NCBI RefSeq assembly: GCF_019320115.1
Contig: NC_089582.1
Span: 121,007,856-121,071,855 of the forward strand
Reading direction: 5' to 3'
Length of the DNA: 64,000 nt
Origin: Miscanthus floridulus
Lineage: Eukaryota; Streptophyta; Magnoliopsida; Poales; Poaceae
The stretch's first letter is position 1, and the number at the start of each line of letters is the position of its first letter. Below are positions 23,217 through 35,869 of this stretch, piece after piece. The notes beneath the pieces were generated by a model. That model had not been told where the DNA came from. It saw only the letters and a program-made list of their open reading frames with translations, and made no database searches. The translations under genes and the position numbers were made by a program.

Positions 23217-23697
23217 GATTGATGACAATACCACCTCGAGTATGTGAAAGAGTGAGGTTTTTGACGGGCTTGGTTCATATAAGCTTTTGTCGATAAGAAC
23301 AAAAGAGTTAGTCAAGCTTATATGACCCAAGCCAACACAATGTACTCAAAGGATATGAATTAAGCAAGAGTACAGGTAACAAAGCTCATTTGCATCAGAT
23401 TATAAACGCAGAAGCAAAGGCAAATGAGCATAGCATAAGTGATATAACATATAAAGGAATTCAAAGTAGAGATCACACATGTCATATATCACAATCACGT
23501 AGATAACACTATCACATAGATATAATAGTATGCATGAAGGTAAACACACGAATGCATAAACGTAATAGTGTATCACACAAATAAGACTCCAAATGTATAT
23601 AATAAGCTAATACTAAATAACTAGCTCCCCCTAAATGTCGCTCCCCCTAAGTCTACATACTCGAACCCTCTCCCCCTTTGGCGTCAAACACCAAAAC

Positions 23698-26242
23698 CTA
23701 AGGGTCGGTCGGCGGGGCTACAACGGATGAGCCGGGCGCTGAAGTACGTGGAGCAAGATGAAACTGGGCGCCATCATCATGTGACCCTGAGCTCTGCACT
23801 AACTGACCCTCTGTGGCAGGAAGTGTCTCTGAAGCGGTCTGGGTCTGAGCTGGGGCAGGTGCTGCCTGTGATGCTGCTAGTACGTCTGTTGTAGGATCTG
23901 AAGAGGTGACAGAAGACGGGAGCCTCTGAGTAGTCACGATGATAGGGGCTGCTGTAGAAGGACCGGCGGTATGCATATGAGGCGGTGTAGGCATGCCGGT
24001 CAACTCGCTGAAGGATGCTCCAAGACTCCTAGAGACTGACATGTCAGGCACAAATAGCGAGGAAGACTGATCCGGTGAGAAGCCCGTATGATATGGTGTG
24101 AACTACGGGGCTACCACTGGTGAGGACAACCACTGGGACACCTAAACTGTGGGTGAAGCAAACGAAGCTGGAGGCTGTCCCTAACTCTGAAGCCCACTGG
24201 GCTGTACTGCTGGAGTCGTCGTAGTGGTGGCAGGCTGAGCAAGCTAGGGCGAAGGTTGTGGCTGTGGGGCCCCAAGTGCTGTTACTACATGCTGCATAAA
24301 TCCCATAAGCTGCTGCTGCATGAGTAACTGCTGCTGATGTATCTGCTGCTGCTGCTGGAGGATCTACTGCTGCCGCTGGAACTCATCCTAATGAGCCTGA
24401 AACTATGCAAAGTTGGCAGCTGTCTCCTGAGCCTGTCGTGCCTGATCCTACTACATCCGCTCAAGAATAGCAATCAAGGCGGGGTCCGTCTGTGGTGCAG
24501 ATGGAGCTGAGCTAGAACTGCTAGCCTCTACATCGTGTCTACGTGGAGGCATATGAGGAATCGATATATAATCATCATCTGAGCTGTCGCTAGACTCTGT
24601 CGCCTCCTGCTGTGCCTCAAGCTGCTCATCTTCAGTAGCGGCTATGCCTCTGATGATCTCGTCCTGCTGAGCTACTGACTCTGGAACATCTGGACGATGA
24701 CTAGGCTGAGTGGGTGCCTGTGGTGTGCTGTGCCTGATCCTCTGTGCCATGTTATAAGCTGGAAACTCAGTGGTGGCACCCTTGTACTCTGCAATCATCT
24801 CTAGGGTCCTGACCTGCATAGACTTAAGCATCAGGAAAGTGATCCAATGTGCATATGGGAGCTGTCTGTGACCCTTGAAGCCCTCAGCTATAGTATCCTC
24901 CATCTCTGATAGAAGGAGGTCCCAAATGTCGAATACGGTCTGCTGCATCAGGGCATTAAGGAGCTAGAGCTGTAGGCGAGTCAGACCCTCTCTGTATCCT
25001 AACCTAGGAAGTAGTGTCCTCCTAATAATAGCCTCTAGCACTCGCGCTATAGGAGTAAGGTCACTAGGGTTCCTCCTCGACCCCTCACCAAAGGGCTCCT
25101 TGAAGCAATGGCGCACAAAATCTGTAGGGGGCACCAATCCTCCATGAGGACGCCTGGGAGGCTCCTACTGTCCATAACACACCTCATGCAATATGATAGG
25201 CTGCTCCTGTAGCCTCAGTATCTCCCGGGCCCTAAAACTCATCACCCTATAGTCTCTGCCGTTGAATACAAAGTGTATGAAGTTATGCTGCGGGTCAACA
25301 TAGAGCGATGCATAGAACTGCCGAACCCAAGATGGTACATACACTCATGTCTGACCAATCAAATCTGTCAGCCCTAGCAAATATGACAAGTAGGGGCGGA
25401 TATACTCTTCGGCTGCTGCCATAATAGACTCTATACTGCAGACTCTCTGAGATCTGAACACTGCCCCACTGTTGAGATAAGCATTGTAGAAATCCTCCTG
25501 CAGTGACATGTAGAAACCCTCTGCTGCTCTCTCATCCCTCCTCGAAGGGAACCACACGTCAAACTCAACAAACCTCAGTTGGCGAACCTGTCTAGCTATG
25601 GCGGCCCTCAAGTCAAGATGTACCACTGGAGGCGGACCCTGTGGTCTAGGCGATGGGCGTGAACCCCTACGCTATGTAGCTAGCCTCGGTGGAACTATAG
25701 CACTGGTACGACCAGAGCAGTGTAGCTGGGGTGCCGGCTCGGTCTCCTCGGCCTGCTGGCCCTCCTGAGTCTCCTGAGCTGGCTGAGGCTCTGCTGGTGG
25801 GGGCTGCTGCTATGGCTCTTGCTAGGACTCCCCCTGACGCTGAGGCTCCTCAATAGCCAGATGATGTCCTGCCATCATGATAGTCCCAGGTGGACTACCA
25901 TGAAGTCGCTCAATCTCCCTAAGTCTGCCCTACGTGTCTGGTGCCAGATGATCTGCTATGACAACTCCACTACGAGCACCACCTCTCTCGGCACGCTCTG
26001 CGGCCTCAGCGACTATAGCTGCTCTCGCTGTCTCTACGTCAGGGGTACTTGCGCTTCTTAGATGTCACCTGCTTTGTTGCCTTGCCTTTCGGTCCTACAG
26101 GCTGGCGAGGCAGGGGCCTCCGATCATCATCTCCTGGACCACCACCAACATTCTTCATGCGAGCCATCTGATCTGACAAGAGGATGAAGTGCCGCTGACA
26201 AAGATCAACTGTTAAACTGACACTCCCGAGGCTTGGCCTCAA
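23698..26242 (-). pseudogene. Env-like region of the Sirevirus, broken by many in-frame stops
   Basis: Minus-strand reading frame between pol and the 3' LTR, at the position of the env-like ORF of Sireviruses. Open pieces include 26168-26039 (starting MARMKNVGGGPG, basic), 25626-25345 (contains FDVWFPSRRDERAAEGFYMS and a run of aromatic residues), 24948-24451 (a glutamine- and serine-rich acidic segment) and 24051-23698. Between them the same frame continues across stop codons that are mostly TAG where glutamine would fit the local composition. I see no obvious signal peptide. Assignment as env-like rests on position and lineage, not on a recognised fusion-protein domain. An alternative is an uncharacterised plant-transposon protein. 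Confidence 0.55.
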
Positions 26243-26929
26243 TCCGTACTCGCGAGCTTGGCTCTGAGTTGTCTGACAACTGCCACAAGAACCTCGACAG
26301 CACCGACTCGCTGCACGATGGAATAGATAGATATATAAATGAATACAATATATCTAATAGATGCGAAAACCCTAGGAAGCAAGCAATAGGTACGAAATTG
26401 AGGCGCGGGCATGCTACCTGACGAACCTGCGACCCGAGAAAGGATGAGACGTCACGCAGGGAATCACTGAACTAGCTAGGGTTAGGGTTCTCGAAGCTCT
26501 ACGAAGAATCAGCCAGGGATCAGTGACAATGTGATGAAGTTAGGGTTGCTATGCTGAAGCTAGGTAATGTGATGAATCGACAGTAGGGCCTTACCAGCGT
26601 GGAGCGAGGACAGCACTGGAGAAGACACGGGCACGGTGAAGGAAGGACGGCGAGGCGTTGCTGGTGTGGGGAGGCGCTACAGGCGGCGCTGTGGTGACAC
26701 GCGGTGGCTTGGGCGCACGAGGAGGCGCGGTGGCATGCGAGGCTAGCGAGGGCAGCACTGGCGATGTCGGTGGCGCGGGAGACTCTCAGGCATGGAGGCG
26801 GTGGCTACGGCGATTAGGGTTAGGCGCTGCTGCAGGATACGGCTGAGATAAAAAACACGGGCGGTTAAAAGGAGATCCCACGCGTAATGGAGAAGGAAAC
26901 AGGGAAAGAGTTCAGAAACCACACGTTCT

Positions 26930-27210
26930 CCATTGACCAGACGCTCCGGTGGTAGCGACCGGACGCTACCACCCAGCATCCAGTCGATTCCAGAGAGGTC
27001 CAATTCCTCTGGAATTGCGACCAGACGCGTCCATTGGTCCATGACCGGACGCAGGCAGGGTCCGGTCAACACAGCTGTTCCTTCTTCAAATGATCGGACG
27101 CTGAGATCCCTTCCTGACCAGACGCACAAGCACAGCGTCCGGTCAGTTCTTTAGCTTCTATTCACCTCCTGTGAACTGACCAGACGCTGGACAGCAGTGT
27201 CCGGTGCAGC
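26930..27210. repeat. Internal cluster of LTR-type CCGGACGC palindromes
   Basis: GACCGGACGC, GCGTCCGGTC and close variants recur here outside the LTRs, between the end of pol and the start of the env-like region in element orientation. The same motifs crowd the LTRs at 22384-22760 and 34027-34410. Confidence 0.7.
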
Positions 27211-27606
27211 GTCCGATGGTCCTTTTCCAGCAAATCTTCAAAGTTCCTTCGCGCTGCCTGTTCCCAATCAAGTCACAACTTGAATAAGATCCAAATAAAC
27301 ACCAATTGGGACTGATGTGAGTGACCTCTCTCAAACCCTCATATTTTTCAAAATATTTTGCCTTAGGCTATAATTCTTTTTAAGAAAATAGGCAATAAGA
27401 GGGCAAATGGAACAAAACGACAAAAACAACATCTATGCATATGCAATACTTGTAAGTAAATCTAGTTGCTTGTCAAGTTTGATCCAAGGTTAAGCTTCTT
27501 CACACGCTTTTTGGCGGTTATCTTAACCATGTTAGACAAGCCCTATATGCATTGCCAAAAATTAAACATGTTGTATATTACAATGAATGCAAGGGACAAC
27601 ACAAGC

Positions 27607-30600
27607 TCAATTTTTAGTGAAGTTGCTAAAGTCAAGTACATTGAGCTCATTCCGCAATCTACAAAATGTAGCCTCATCTAGCGGTTTAGTGAAGATATCC
27701 GCTAATTGATCTTCGGTTCTTACACCTTCTAGTGATATATCATTTTTAGCAACATGATCTCTTAGAAAGTGATGGCGGATATCTATGTGCTTGGTGCGAG
27801 AGTGTTGAACCAAATTATTTGCAAGTTTTACCGCACTTTCATTATCGCACAAAAGAGGTACTTTTTCTAGAACTACACCATAGTCTAGCAAAGTTTGTTT
27901 CATGTATAAAATTTGTGCACAACAAGCACCCGCGGCATTGTATTCCGCTTCGGCGGTGGACAAAGCCACACTATTTTGTTTCTTGGAGGACCAAGACACA
28001 AGTGATCTACCAAGCAAATGGCACCCTTTAGATGTGCTCTTTCTATCAACTTTGCATCCGACGTAATCCGAATCGGAATAGACAATTAATTCAAATATAG
28101 CTCCTTTGGGATACCAAAGGCCAATGCTTGGTGTGTGCTTAAGATACCTAAGGATTCTTTTTATGGCAATTAAATGTGTTTCCTTAGGATTAGCTTGAAA
28201 TCTAGCACACATACACACACTAAACATGATGTCAGGCCTAGATGCGGTTAAATATAACAAGCTACCAATCATAGAACGGTAGAGATGTCCATTGGTATGC
28301 ATTGGTGTCTTGATTGGCTTACATTCATCCATCTTGAATCTCTTGAGAAGATCTTTTATGTATTTCTCTTGAGAGATGAAGATGCCTTCTTTCATTTGCT
28401 TGACTTGAAAACCAAGAAAGAATGTAAGCTCACCAATCATTGACATCTCGAACTCCTTCGACATCAATTCACCAAATTCTTTGCATGAGTCTTCATTTGA
28501 TGATCCAAAGATGATATCATCAACATATACTTGACAAATGAAGATATGCCCATCAAGCTTCTTGGTGAATAGTGTGGTGTCGACCTTCCCAATGGTGAAG
28601 CCCTTCTCAATGAGGAAGTCCCGAAGGCGCTCATACCAAGCTCTTGGGGCTTGCTTAAGCCCATATAGTGCCTTGGACCTATAAACATGATTAGGATATC
28701 TAGGGTCTTCAAACCCGGGAGGTTGATCAACATAGACTAGTTCATTAATAAAGCCATTTAAAAATGGACTTTTTACATCCATTTGATATAGTTTCATTTC
28801 ATGATGTGATGCATATGCAAGTAGGATATGGATGGCTTCTAATCTTGCAACCGGTGCAAAGGTCTCTCCAAAATCCAAACCTTCAACTTGGGAGAACCCC
28901 TTTGCAACTAGTCTTGCCTTGTTCCTCACAACAACACCTTGATCATCTTGCTTGTTATGGAACACCCACTTTGTTCCAATGACTCTTGCACCTTTTGGTC
29001 GCTCTTCAAGAGTCCAAACTTCATTGCGAGTGAAGTTGTTCAACTCTTCATGCATGGCATTGATCCAATCCGGATCTTTAAGAGCTTCTTCTACCTTGGT
29101 AGGCTCATAGCAAGAGACAAAAGAGTGATAAGCAATAAATGAAGTAAGTTTTTGAGATCGAGTCATTACACCCTTTGATGGACTCCCTATGATGAGATCT
29201 TGTGGATGATCTTGTAGGAGAGGTGTATTTCTTCTATTGACCACTTGAGGAGGAGGTTGTGGAGCATCAACATCTTGTGCTTGTACCACCATTTGCTCAT
29301 GGGAGATATGAGTGTCTTCATTTTCTACTCTCCCATCTTTTTCACCATCTTGTGGCACACTTGATGAAGAAGGTTGGTTAATGACTTGTACATCATCTTC
29401 ATCATCTTTTGGCTTGATGTCTCCCACCGAAATATTCTTCATAGCCTCCCTCAATGGTTCATCACCTACATCATCAAGATTTTCATGTGCTCCTTGGGAG
29501 CCATTAGATTCATCAAATTCTACATCATATGTTTCTTCAACCAAGCCGGTGGCATGATTAAATACTCTATATGCTTTGGACTTTGATGAGTAACCAACAA
29601 GAAAACCAATATCACAACATCTTTGGAACTTCTCTAGGTGTTGCCGCTTCTTGTAGATGTAGCATTTGCAACCAAACACCCTAAAGAAGGAGACATCCGT
29701 CTTCTTCCCATTGAGCAACTCATAAGGAGTCTTGCCAAGGAACTTTTGAAGGAATAGGCGGTTTGATGCATAGCATGCGGTGTTGATTGCTTCCGCCCAT
29801 AGAGCTTCGGGGGTGTTGTACTCATCTAGCATTGTCCTTGCAAGAGTGATCAAAGTCTGGTTCTTCCTCTCAACTACACCATTTTGTTGAGGAGTATAAG
29901 TTGCGGAGACTTCATGCTTGATCCCAACTTCAACACAATAGGCTTCAATGTTTGTGTTGTCAAATTCTTTGCCATTGTCACTTCTTATCTTCTTGAGCTC
30001 CACTTCAAATTCATTTTGAGCTCTCTTGGCAAACTTCTTGAAGCAAGAAGCAACTTCGGATTTGTCATGAAGGAAGAATACCCATGTATACCTCGAATAG
30101 TCATCAACAATCACAAGACAATAGAGATTTCCTCCCAAACTCTTGTATGTTGTTGGTCCAAATAAATCCATGTGTAGGAGTTCTAGCACTCTTGTGGTTG
30201 ACATGAAAGCTTTGGTTGGATGAGTATTTGCAACTTGCTTGCCGGCTTGACATGCACTACAAAGCTTGTCCTTCTCAAACTTCACATCCTTCAACCCTCT
30301 GACCAAATCATTCTTCATAAGCTTCTTGAGTGAGTTCATCCCAACATGAGCAAGCCTTCTATGCCATAGCCACCCAAGTGTTGTTTTGGTGAATAGGCAA
30401 GTCTTCAAATTTGCATCTTTGAAGGTGAAGTCTACTAGATATAAGTTGTATCTAAATCCATTGAATATCACTTGATTGTCATCTACCTTGGATACAACAA
30501 CCTCCTTCTTGGTGAACAAGCATTGGAAGCCAAGATCACATAATTGTCCAACGGATAGCAAGTTGAAGCTCAATGAAGCAACATATAGCACATTGGAGAT

Positions 30601-30633
30601 GGAATGATCATTTGATATTGCCACTTTGCCCAA
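27607..30633 (-). CDS. Copia polyprotein: integrase, reverse transcriptase, RNase H
   Basis: 1008-codon open frame on the minus strand. The integrase begins with the HHCC zinc module ([13 protein letters not shown] ... CSACQAGK), then the DDE core with [20 protein letters not shown] and [15 protein letters not shown]. The Copia-type reverse transcriptase follows, with [28 protein letters not shown] and the catalytic YVDDIIFGS. RNase H is seen as [19 protein letters not shown] and [12 protein letters not shown], with [12 protein letters not shown] at the C-terminus. Integrase before reverse transcriptase defines Ty1/copia. The region is uninterrupted, unlike the upstream gag-protease part. The frame's first Met is internal to the polyprotein and the true start is in gag. 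Confidence 0.93.
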   Translation of the reverse strand: MGKVAISNDHSISNVLYVASLSFNLLSVGQLCDLGFQCLFTKKEVVVSKVDDNQVIFNGFRYNLYLVDFTFKDANLKTCLFTKTTLGWLWHRRLAHVGMNSLKKLMKNDLVRGLKDVKFEKDKLCSACQAGKQVANTHPTKAFMSTTRVLELLHMDLFGPTTYKSLGGNLYCLVIVDDYSRYTWVFFLHDKSEVASCFKKFAKRAQNEFEVELKKIRSDNGKEFDNTNIEAYCVEVGIKHEVSATYTPQQNGVVERKNQTLITLARTMLDEYNTPEALWAEAINTACYASNRLFLQKFLGKTPYELLNGKKTDVSFFRVFGCKCYIYKKRQHLEKFQRCCDIGFLVGYSSKSKAYRVFNHATGLVEETYDVEFDESNGSQGAHENLDDVGDEPLREAMKNISVGDIKPKDDEDDVQVINQPSSSSVPQDGEKDGRVENEDTHISHEQMVVQAQDVDAPQPPPQVVNRRNTPLLQDHPQDLIIGSPSKGVMTRSQKLTSFIAYHSFVSCYEPTKVEEALKDPDWINAMHEELNNFTRNEVWTLEERPKGARVIGTKWVFHNKQDDQGVVVRNKARLVAKGFSQVEGLDFGETFAPVARLEAIHILLAYASHHEMKLYQMDVKSPFLNGFINELVYVDQPPGFEDPRYPNHVYRSKALYGLKQAPRAWYERLRDFLIEKGFTIGKVDTTLFTKKLDGHIFICQVYVDDIIFGSSNEDSCKEFGELMSKEFEMSMIGELTFFLGFQVKQMKEGIFISQEKYIKDLLKRFKMDECKPIKTPMHTNGHLYRSMIGSLLYLTASRPDIMFSVCMCARFQANPKETHLIAIKRILRYLKHTPSIGLWYPKGAIFELIVYSDSDYVGCKVDRKSTSKGCHLLGRSLVSWSSKKQNSVALSTAEAEYNAAGACCAQILYMKQTLLDYGVVLEKVPLLCDNESAVKLANNLVQHSRTKHIDIRHHFLRDHVAKNDISLEGVRTEDQLADIFTKPLDEATFCRLRNELNVLDFSNFTKN

Positions 30634-30839
30634 TCCTTTAACCTTGCCCTTTGAATTATCTCCAAATGTTATTTTCTCTTATCCATCTACCTCTTCATCT
30701 AGTGAGGTGAACATACGAGGATCACCGGTCATATGTTGAGTGCAACCACTATCAATAACCCAATGACTTCCACCGGTCTTATAGTTCACCTACACACAAG
30801 AGATTCAAGCTTTAGGAATCCAAACTTGTTGAGGGCCCT
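30634..30839 (-). pseudogene. Protease region of the copia polyprotein with stops
   Basis: Minus-strand translation gives WVIDSGCTQHMTG at about 30765-30727, the active-site DSG motif of a retroviral-type aspartic protease. Stop codons on both sides (near 30675 and 30790-30808) separate it from the pol and gag frames. A frameshift near 30900 must also be passed to link it to the gag zinc knuckles. Confidence 0.75.
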
Positions 30840-32480
30840 TCACCTTCTCAACAAGTGACTTAGCCACCCAAATCTTCTTAGGCCTATTCTTGTTTGGGGT
30901 CCTAAGAACATGCCTTTCATCTTCCCACTAGAGTCCTTTCTAAGCATGTAGTGAGCATTGAAAGCAAAGGGTCTAGCATGCTTGGGCAAGGGTTGTGGCG
31001 GTGGAGTTTGACACTCATGAGCAAAGTGGCCTTCTTGTCCACACTCAAAACATCTCTTTGGCTTTGGCTTTGGCTTTGGCTTTGATTGTTGTTGTTGAGC
31101 TTGAGCCTTCTTCTTCTCTACACTTGCCACATATCCAATGCCACTTCTATCCATCTTCATGACGGTGTTCATAAGTAGCTCACTTTGAAGATGCTTGCCT
31201 CTAACAAACTTGCTCAACCCAATCTTGAGATGCTCTTTTTCCAACTTAAGCTTCTTATTTTCTTCCTTTAGAGCATCATCTTTCTTCTCTTCCTTGAGCT
31301 TCTTGTTTTCTTCTTTGAGCTTCTCATTCTCAAGGATCAACTCTTTGTCATGATCAAGAGTTTCCAGCACAATGGTGTTGTGGCTTTTCATCTCTTCAAG
31401 ATCTTTCATGAGCTTCTCATTATCACTCTTGAGCTTGACATACTCATCATAGTCATTGCACTCAACCACTTGCTTGCCTTTGCTACTAGATCCTTGCTCA
31501 ATGCTCTCATCAATTAAATCATCACATGAAGTAGCTATATCAATCTTGACAACATGGTTAGTAGCATCATGTGGCTTATTTGGTAAAAATTCTTGAGCAA
31601 TAACTAGAGTATCATGATTGATCTTAAGAGTAGTGTATTCATCTTTTAGCTTGTTGTGGCTAGTGATGAGCTCATTGTGCACCCACTCAAGTTTATCATG
31701 TTTATCTTTAAGCTCTTTCTTAGAAGATTTGAGCTCCTTGAGTTTGGATGATATAGCATCATTAGTTTCTCTAAGCTCATCATTGGCCTTTTCCAATGTA
31801 TCACATTTTGCTAAGAGTGAATCATTTTTAGCATCAAGCTTTTCATTTTTAGCTCTACTCTTCCTAATGATCTTAGTGTATTTTCTTAGTATTTTAACAA
31901 GATCATCATATGAAGGTGAATCATCATCATCGCTATCGCTATCACTATCACCATCACTAGCATGTTCATCATCACTACTATCACCATCATTTGATACCTT
32001 GCATTCACCCTTGGCCATAAGGCATAGGTGTGTAGAGGATGATGGAAAGGGTGGTGGTGAAGATGAAAGATCAATAGCAATGGCGGCCACCTTCTCATTG
32101 TCACTATCATCATCGGATGATCCACTTGATGAATCAATGTCAATGAGCCAATCACCGACGATGTAGGCCTTTCCACTCTTCTTTTTCTTGTGGAAGTCCC
32201 TCTTTTTGCCATCTTTCTTCTTGTATGGCTTGTTCTTTTTCTTCTCATCTTCATCTTCATTGCTTGAGTCATCTTTCTTGCCCTTGTTCTTGTTCTTGAA
32301 CTTGTCTTTCTTGGGCTTTGTGCATTGATGGGCTAGATGGCCAAGTTCGCCACAATTGTAGCAATCCATCTCGGAGATTGGCTTTCTTCTTGAGCTAGTG
32401 AAGAACTTCTTCTTCTTGCTGTCAAACTTGATGCCACTCTTGTTTAGCTTCTTTAGCATCTTGGCAGTCTTCTTCACCAT
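30840..32480 (-). pseudogene. C-terminal Gag of the Sirevirus, two CCHC zinc knuckles
   Basis: 546-codon frame with zinc knuckles CYNCGELGHLAHQC and CFECGQEGHFAHEC. Between them lie a Lys-rich stretch, an acidic Asp/Ser-rich region and a long predicted coiled coil full of EENKKLKEEKK-type heptads. KPKPKPKPKR precedes the second knuckle. The frame continues from the N-terminal Gag piece across one stop codon, so the break is a single substitution rather than a rearrangement. It ends by frameshift before the protease. Coiled-coil-rich large Gag is typical of Sireviruses. Confidence 0.85.
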
Positions 32481-32609
32481 AAGAGCAAGACTTTCTTCAT
32501 CATCTTCTTCATCACTTGAGCTCTCATACTCAAGTCTTGCTTTGCCCTTATCTTGGCTAGCTTTGAATGCTAAGTCCTTCTCTTTCTTCTTTGTAGAGGA
32601 TGAGCCATC

Positions 32610-33218
32610 TTATGGCATGACGTGCATGTACATCTCATGAGCATTGATCTTTCCCAAGATTTGTGTCGGTGTAGCGGCGGAAAGATCACCTTGATGTAGC
32701 AAGGCCACAATGTGCCCATATTTGTCAATGGGGAGGACACTCAAGATCTTTCTCACAACATCGGATGGTGACATTTGAGTAAGTCCAAGCCCATTGACTT
32801 CCTCTACAAGAACATTTAAACGAGAATACATCTCATTAGCATTTTCTTTGGGAAGCATCTCAAATGAATTTAGCTTTTTAATCACAAGATGATAGCGTTC
32901 CTCACGCTCACTCTTGGTTCCCTCATGGAGCACACAAACATCCGACCATAGTGCATGGGCGTCTTTGTGGTTCCTTACATGGTTGAACACATCTTTGCAA
33001 AGGCCTCTAAAGATGGTGTTTCGAGCCTTTGCATTCCATTTTTCATAGTTAACCTCATCGCCTTGTAAGTTAGTGGCATCCCAAGGTTTTGGTAAGCCTT
33101 GAGAGGCGGCTCTAAGAATACCAACGTCTAGAGCTTCTAAGTATGCCTCCATACGGATTTTCCAATATGGAAAGTCATCTCCCTCAAATATAGGAGGAGG
33201 TCCATCCCCGTGAGACAT
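32610..33218 (-). pseudogene. N-terminal Gag (UBN2/DUF4219-type) of the Sirevirus
   Basis: 202 codons beginning MSHGDGPPPIFEGDDFPYWK, with YEKWNAKARNTIFRGL and ILSVLPIDKYGHIVALLHQG, the usual signature of Copia Gag (UBN2 family). The ATG at 33218 sits about 55 bp inside the 5' LTR, after the primer-binding site. A TAA (32609-32607) terminates this piece. The same frame resumes at once with DGSSSTKKKEKDLAFKAS and enters the zinc-knuckle part. Confidence 0.88.
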
Positions 33219-33253
33219 CTTTCTCTAAGCGATTAAGCTTAAAAACATGAGCA

Positions 33254-33270
33254 CGAGGCTTTGATACTAA
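33254..33270 (-). promoter_or_regulatory. Primer-binding site (initiator Met tRNA-like), diverged
   Basis: Directly inside the 5' LTR the minus strand reads TTAGTATCAAAGCCTCGTG. It resembles the TGGTATCAGAGCC primer-binding site complementary to the 3' end of initiator methionine tRNA, with two or three changes. Confidence 0.65.
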
Positions 33271-33271
33271 T

Positions 33272-34842
33272 TGAAAGGATCAAGATGCCCAAGAGGGGGG
33301 GTGAATTGGGCTAATTCTAAATTTTCTTGCAATAATCAAATCCTACGGTTAGCCCAATTAACCCCTTGTGCCTAGAAAAGTGTTTCTATCAAACTAACGC
33401 ACAACGGACTTGCAGCCTATGTTCCAAACTTACTCTAGCATAGCAATTCTATGAATGTAAAGACAAGTATTGAATTGCTCAAAGTAAATGCTCAAAGTAA
33501 ATAGAGAGAGAGGAACGCAGCGATGTTTTGCCGAGGTATCGGAGAGTCGCCACTCCCCACTAGTCCTCGTTGGAGCACCCACGCAAGGGTGTAGCCCCCC
33601 CTTGATCCGCGCAAGGATTAAGTGCTCTCTACGGGTTGATTCTTCGACACTCTGTCGCGGCGAATCACCCAAAGCCGCTCACAACCTGAGTTGGGTCACC
33701 CACAAGCTCCGCCGGGTGATCACCAAGCTCCCAATCACCACCAAGCCATCTAGGTGATGGCGATCACCAAGAGTAACAAGCACGAACTCTCACTTGACCA
33801 TGTGAATCCTAATGAGAAGATGGATGCACACTTTGCTACTCTTGATTCACTAATGAGGCTACTCTCTTGGATTCTCAAATCTCAATCACCTCACTAGGAC
33901 CTTGCTCTTCTTGACACTCACAAACATGTTTCTCAGCTATTGGAATGAGCAAAAGTAACTCCACACACGAGTGGAGCTTCTATTTATAAGGCAGCCTAAA
34001 AAACGAACCGTTATGAGCTTCTGCGGGGTGACCGGACGCTCTGGTCATGTTGATCGGATGCTCCGGTCAGTTCAACCCGCAAACTAGTGATAATGTGTTG
34101 ATCGAACGCTGGCAGGGTCTGGTCACCACTGACCAAACGCGTCCAGTCACATTAAACCCTCACTGGATGCTTACTGTACTTGACCGGACGTTGAACCCCC
34201 AGGGTCCGGTAAGTACTGACCGGACGTGTCCGGTCGCAGATTCCCTTCTCTGGAACCTTACTGGAGTCGACCGGATGCTGCCTCTCAGTGTCCGGTCACT
34301 TGACCACTCCAGCGTCCGGTCGCACCGAACGTAGTCTCTTGATCAAATGATCTGATTGGATCCTGCGGCCAGCGTCCGGTCGCACCAGAGCCAGTGTCCG
34401 ATCAGCATTTGACCCTCCATTCACTTCCAACTCTCGAACATATGTGAATGAAGTTTGCTCTAAAGGATCTTAGGCATTCGTAGGAGCTACCTAGAGCTAG
34501 TTTAAACAAGTGTGCACCACACCTAACTCACTAGACTCACCTAGGTCAAGCTACCTATCCATACCCCCCTTAATAGTATGGCCAAAGGAAAAACAAAGTC
34601 CTAAACTACTCTAAGTGTCTCTCCAACTCCAATCGACACTTAGAACTAGTCATCCTTAACCTTATCGTCCATCCTTTGAAAACCAAAACGATTTCCATTG
34701 TAGGGGCATGACCACCTCGATTGCCCAATCGATCTCCATTACCATGACCTAACTTAATTGCCTCTACAAAACACATGTTAGTCATAGTAATCTTGTATTG
34801 ACATTAATCACCAAAATCCAACTAAGGGCCTAGATGCTTTCA
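33272..34842 (-). repeat. 5' LTR of the Sirevirus copia element
   Basis: 1571 bp, partner of 21632-23199, followed by the CCCCT duplication at 34843-34847. Palindromic CCGGACGC-type motifs lie at 34027-34410, several altered by C-to-T or G-to-A changes relative to the other LTR. Confidence 0.93.
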
Positions 34843-35869
34843 CCCCTTCCTATGTGGCTTTTCTCTAGCGTAGGGCACCGCGCCACGTGCACCGCACCCA
34901 CCCCGCCATGGCCTTCTCCAGTGTGGGAATCGTTCGCCACAGGCACTGCACCCACCTACTCGCTGCACCCCCACTAGTAGAGAACATACTTTTGGTTTTT
35001 GGCTTTAGTCCCGGCCGGAATTTGGCCCAAGAGTAATAAAAGATTTAGTCCTGGTTGGAACCACTAACCGAGACTAGAATCCCCTGTCCAACGGATAGTG
35101 TAGCAGGCTTTACAGCATGGACCTTTAGTCTCGGTCTATGGTTCAAACCAGGACTAAAGGTTGCCTTTCAATCCCAGTTGGAACCATCAACCGGGATCAA
35201 AGGTCTCGCTGGCCTTTTATCCCGGGTTTTGGCTCCAACCGGAACTATAGGTTGATCCTTTAGTCCCAGCAGACTCCACCAACCAGGACTAAAGGTCCCC
35301 ACCTATATATACTCGCTTCCACTGTCCCCCCAGCTCGAGACACATCGGGCAAATCTTGGTCTTTGCTTATTGTTCATCCGTGTTCTTGCTCTCGGCCGCC
35401 GGCTTCATCTTCAATCTTTTAAAGGTTAGCAACTTCTTCTAATCTTTCATTACTAATAATGAAGATCGTTTCATGCTTTAGTAATAAGCATAGAAATATT
35501 CAAATTTGTGGTTTTTTAGATTAAGAATAATAATGGTGGATTTTATTTTTATTTATACATCATTTCTACATAACCTTAAACATTTATTGTTTTCTAGATC
35601 TTTGTTAGCAACATTATTTCTTGATGAGAGTTAGTAATCGTTAAACAAAATTATGTGCAAAATGTTTAAGTTTACTTGACATGTGTGTGTATGTGTGTGT
35701 ATCAGAAATATTCATATGAAATGGAGGGCCACTGCCCACCGAGGGTGTGGTAGCTGCCCGTCCACCAAAATGGCGAGGCAGCTTTGTCTGCCTTCTTCGC
35801 TCATAGACACCGCCTACTTTGGGATCACTAGACCACGTGCAGACAAAAGCAGGCGCATGCATGCAAACC

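Larger units (their letters stand above)
21632..34842 (-). mobile_element. Sirevirus-type Ty1/copia LTR retrotransposon, 13.2 kb
   Basis: Complete element with two LTRs (21632-23199 and 33272-34842), both starting TGAAAG and ending CTTTCA. It is flanked by a 5-bp duplication CCCCT (21627-21631 and 34843-34847). On the minus strand the order is 5' LTR, primer-binding site, gag, protease, integrase, reverse transcriptase/RNase H, an env-like region, polypurine tract, 3' LTR. Long LTRs, a large gag with two zinc knuckles, several polypurine copies, palindromic LTR motifs and an env-like region after pol are hallmarks of the Sirevirus lineage. In-frame stops and a frameshift in gag-protease and in the env-like region show it is not autonomous now. 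The LTRs differ by scattered, mostly transition, changes, so it is not a very recent insertion. Confidence 0.9.

Noticed and set aside
31618..32166. 182-codon plus-strand ORF
   Set aside because: Antisense shadow of the Ser/Asp/Lys-rich Gag coding region.
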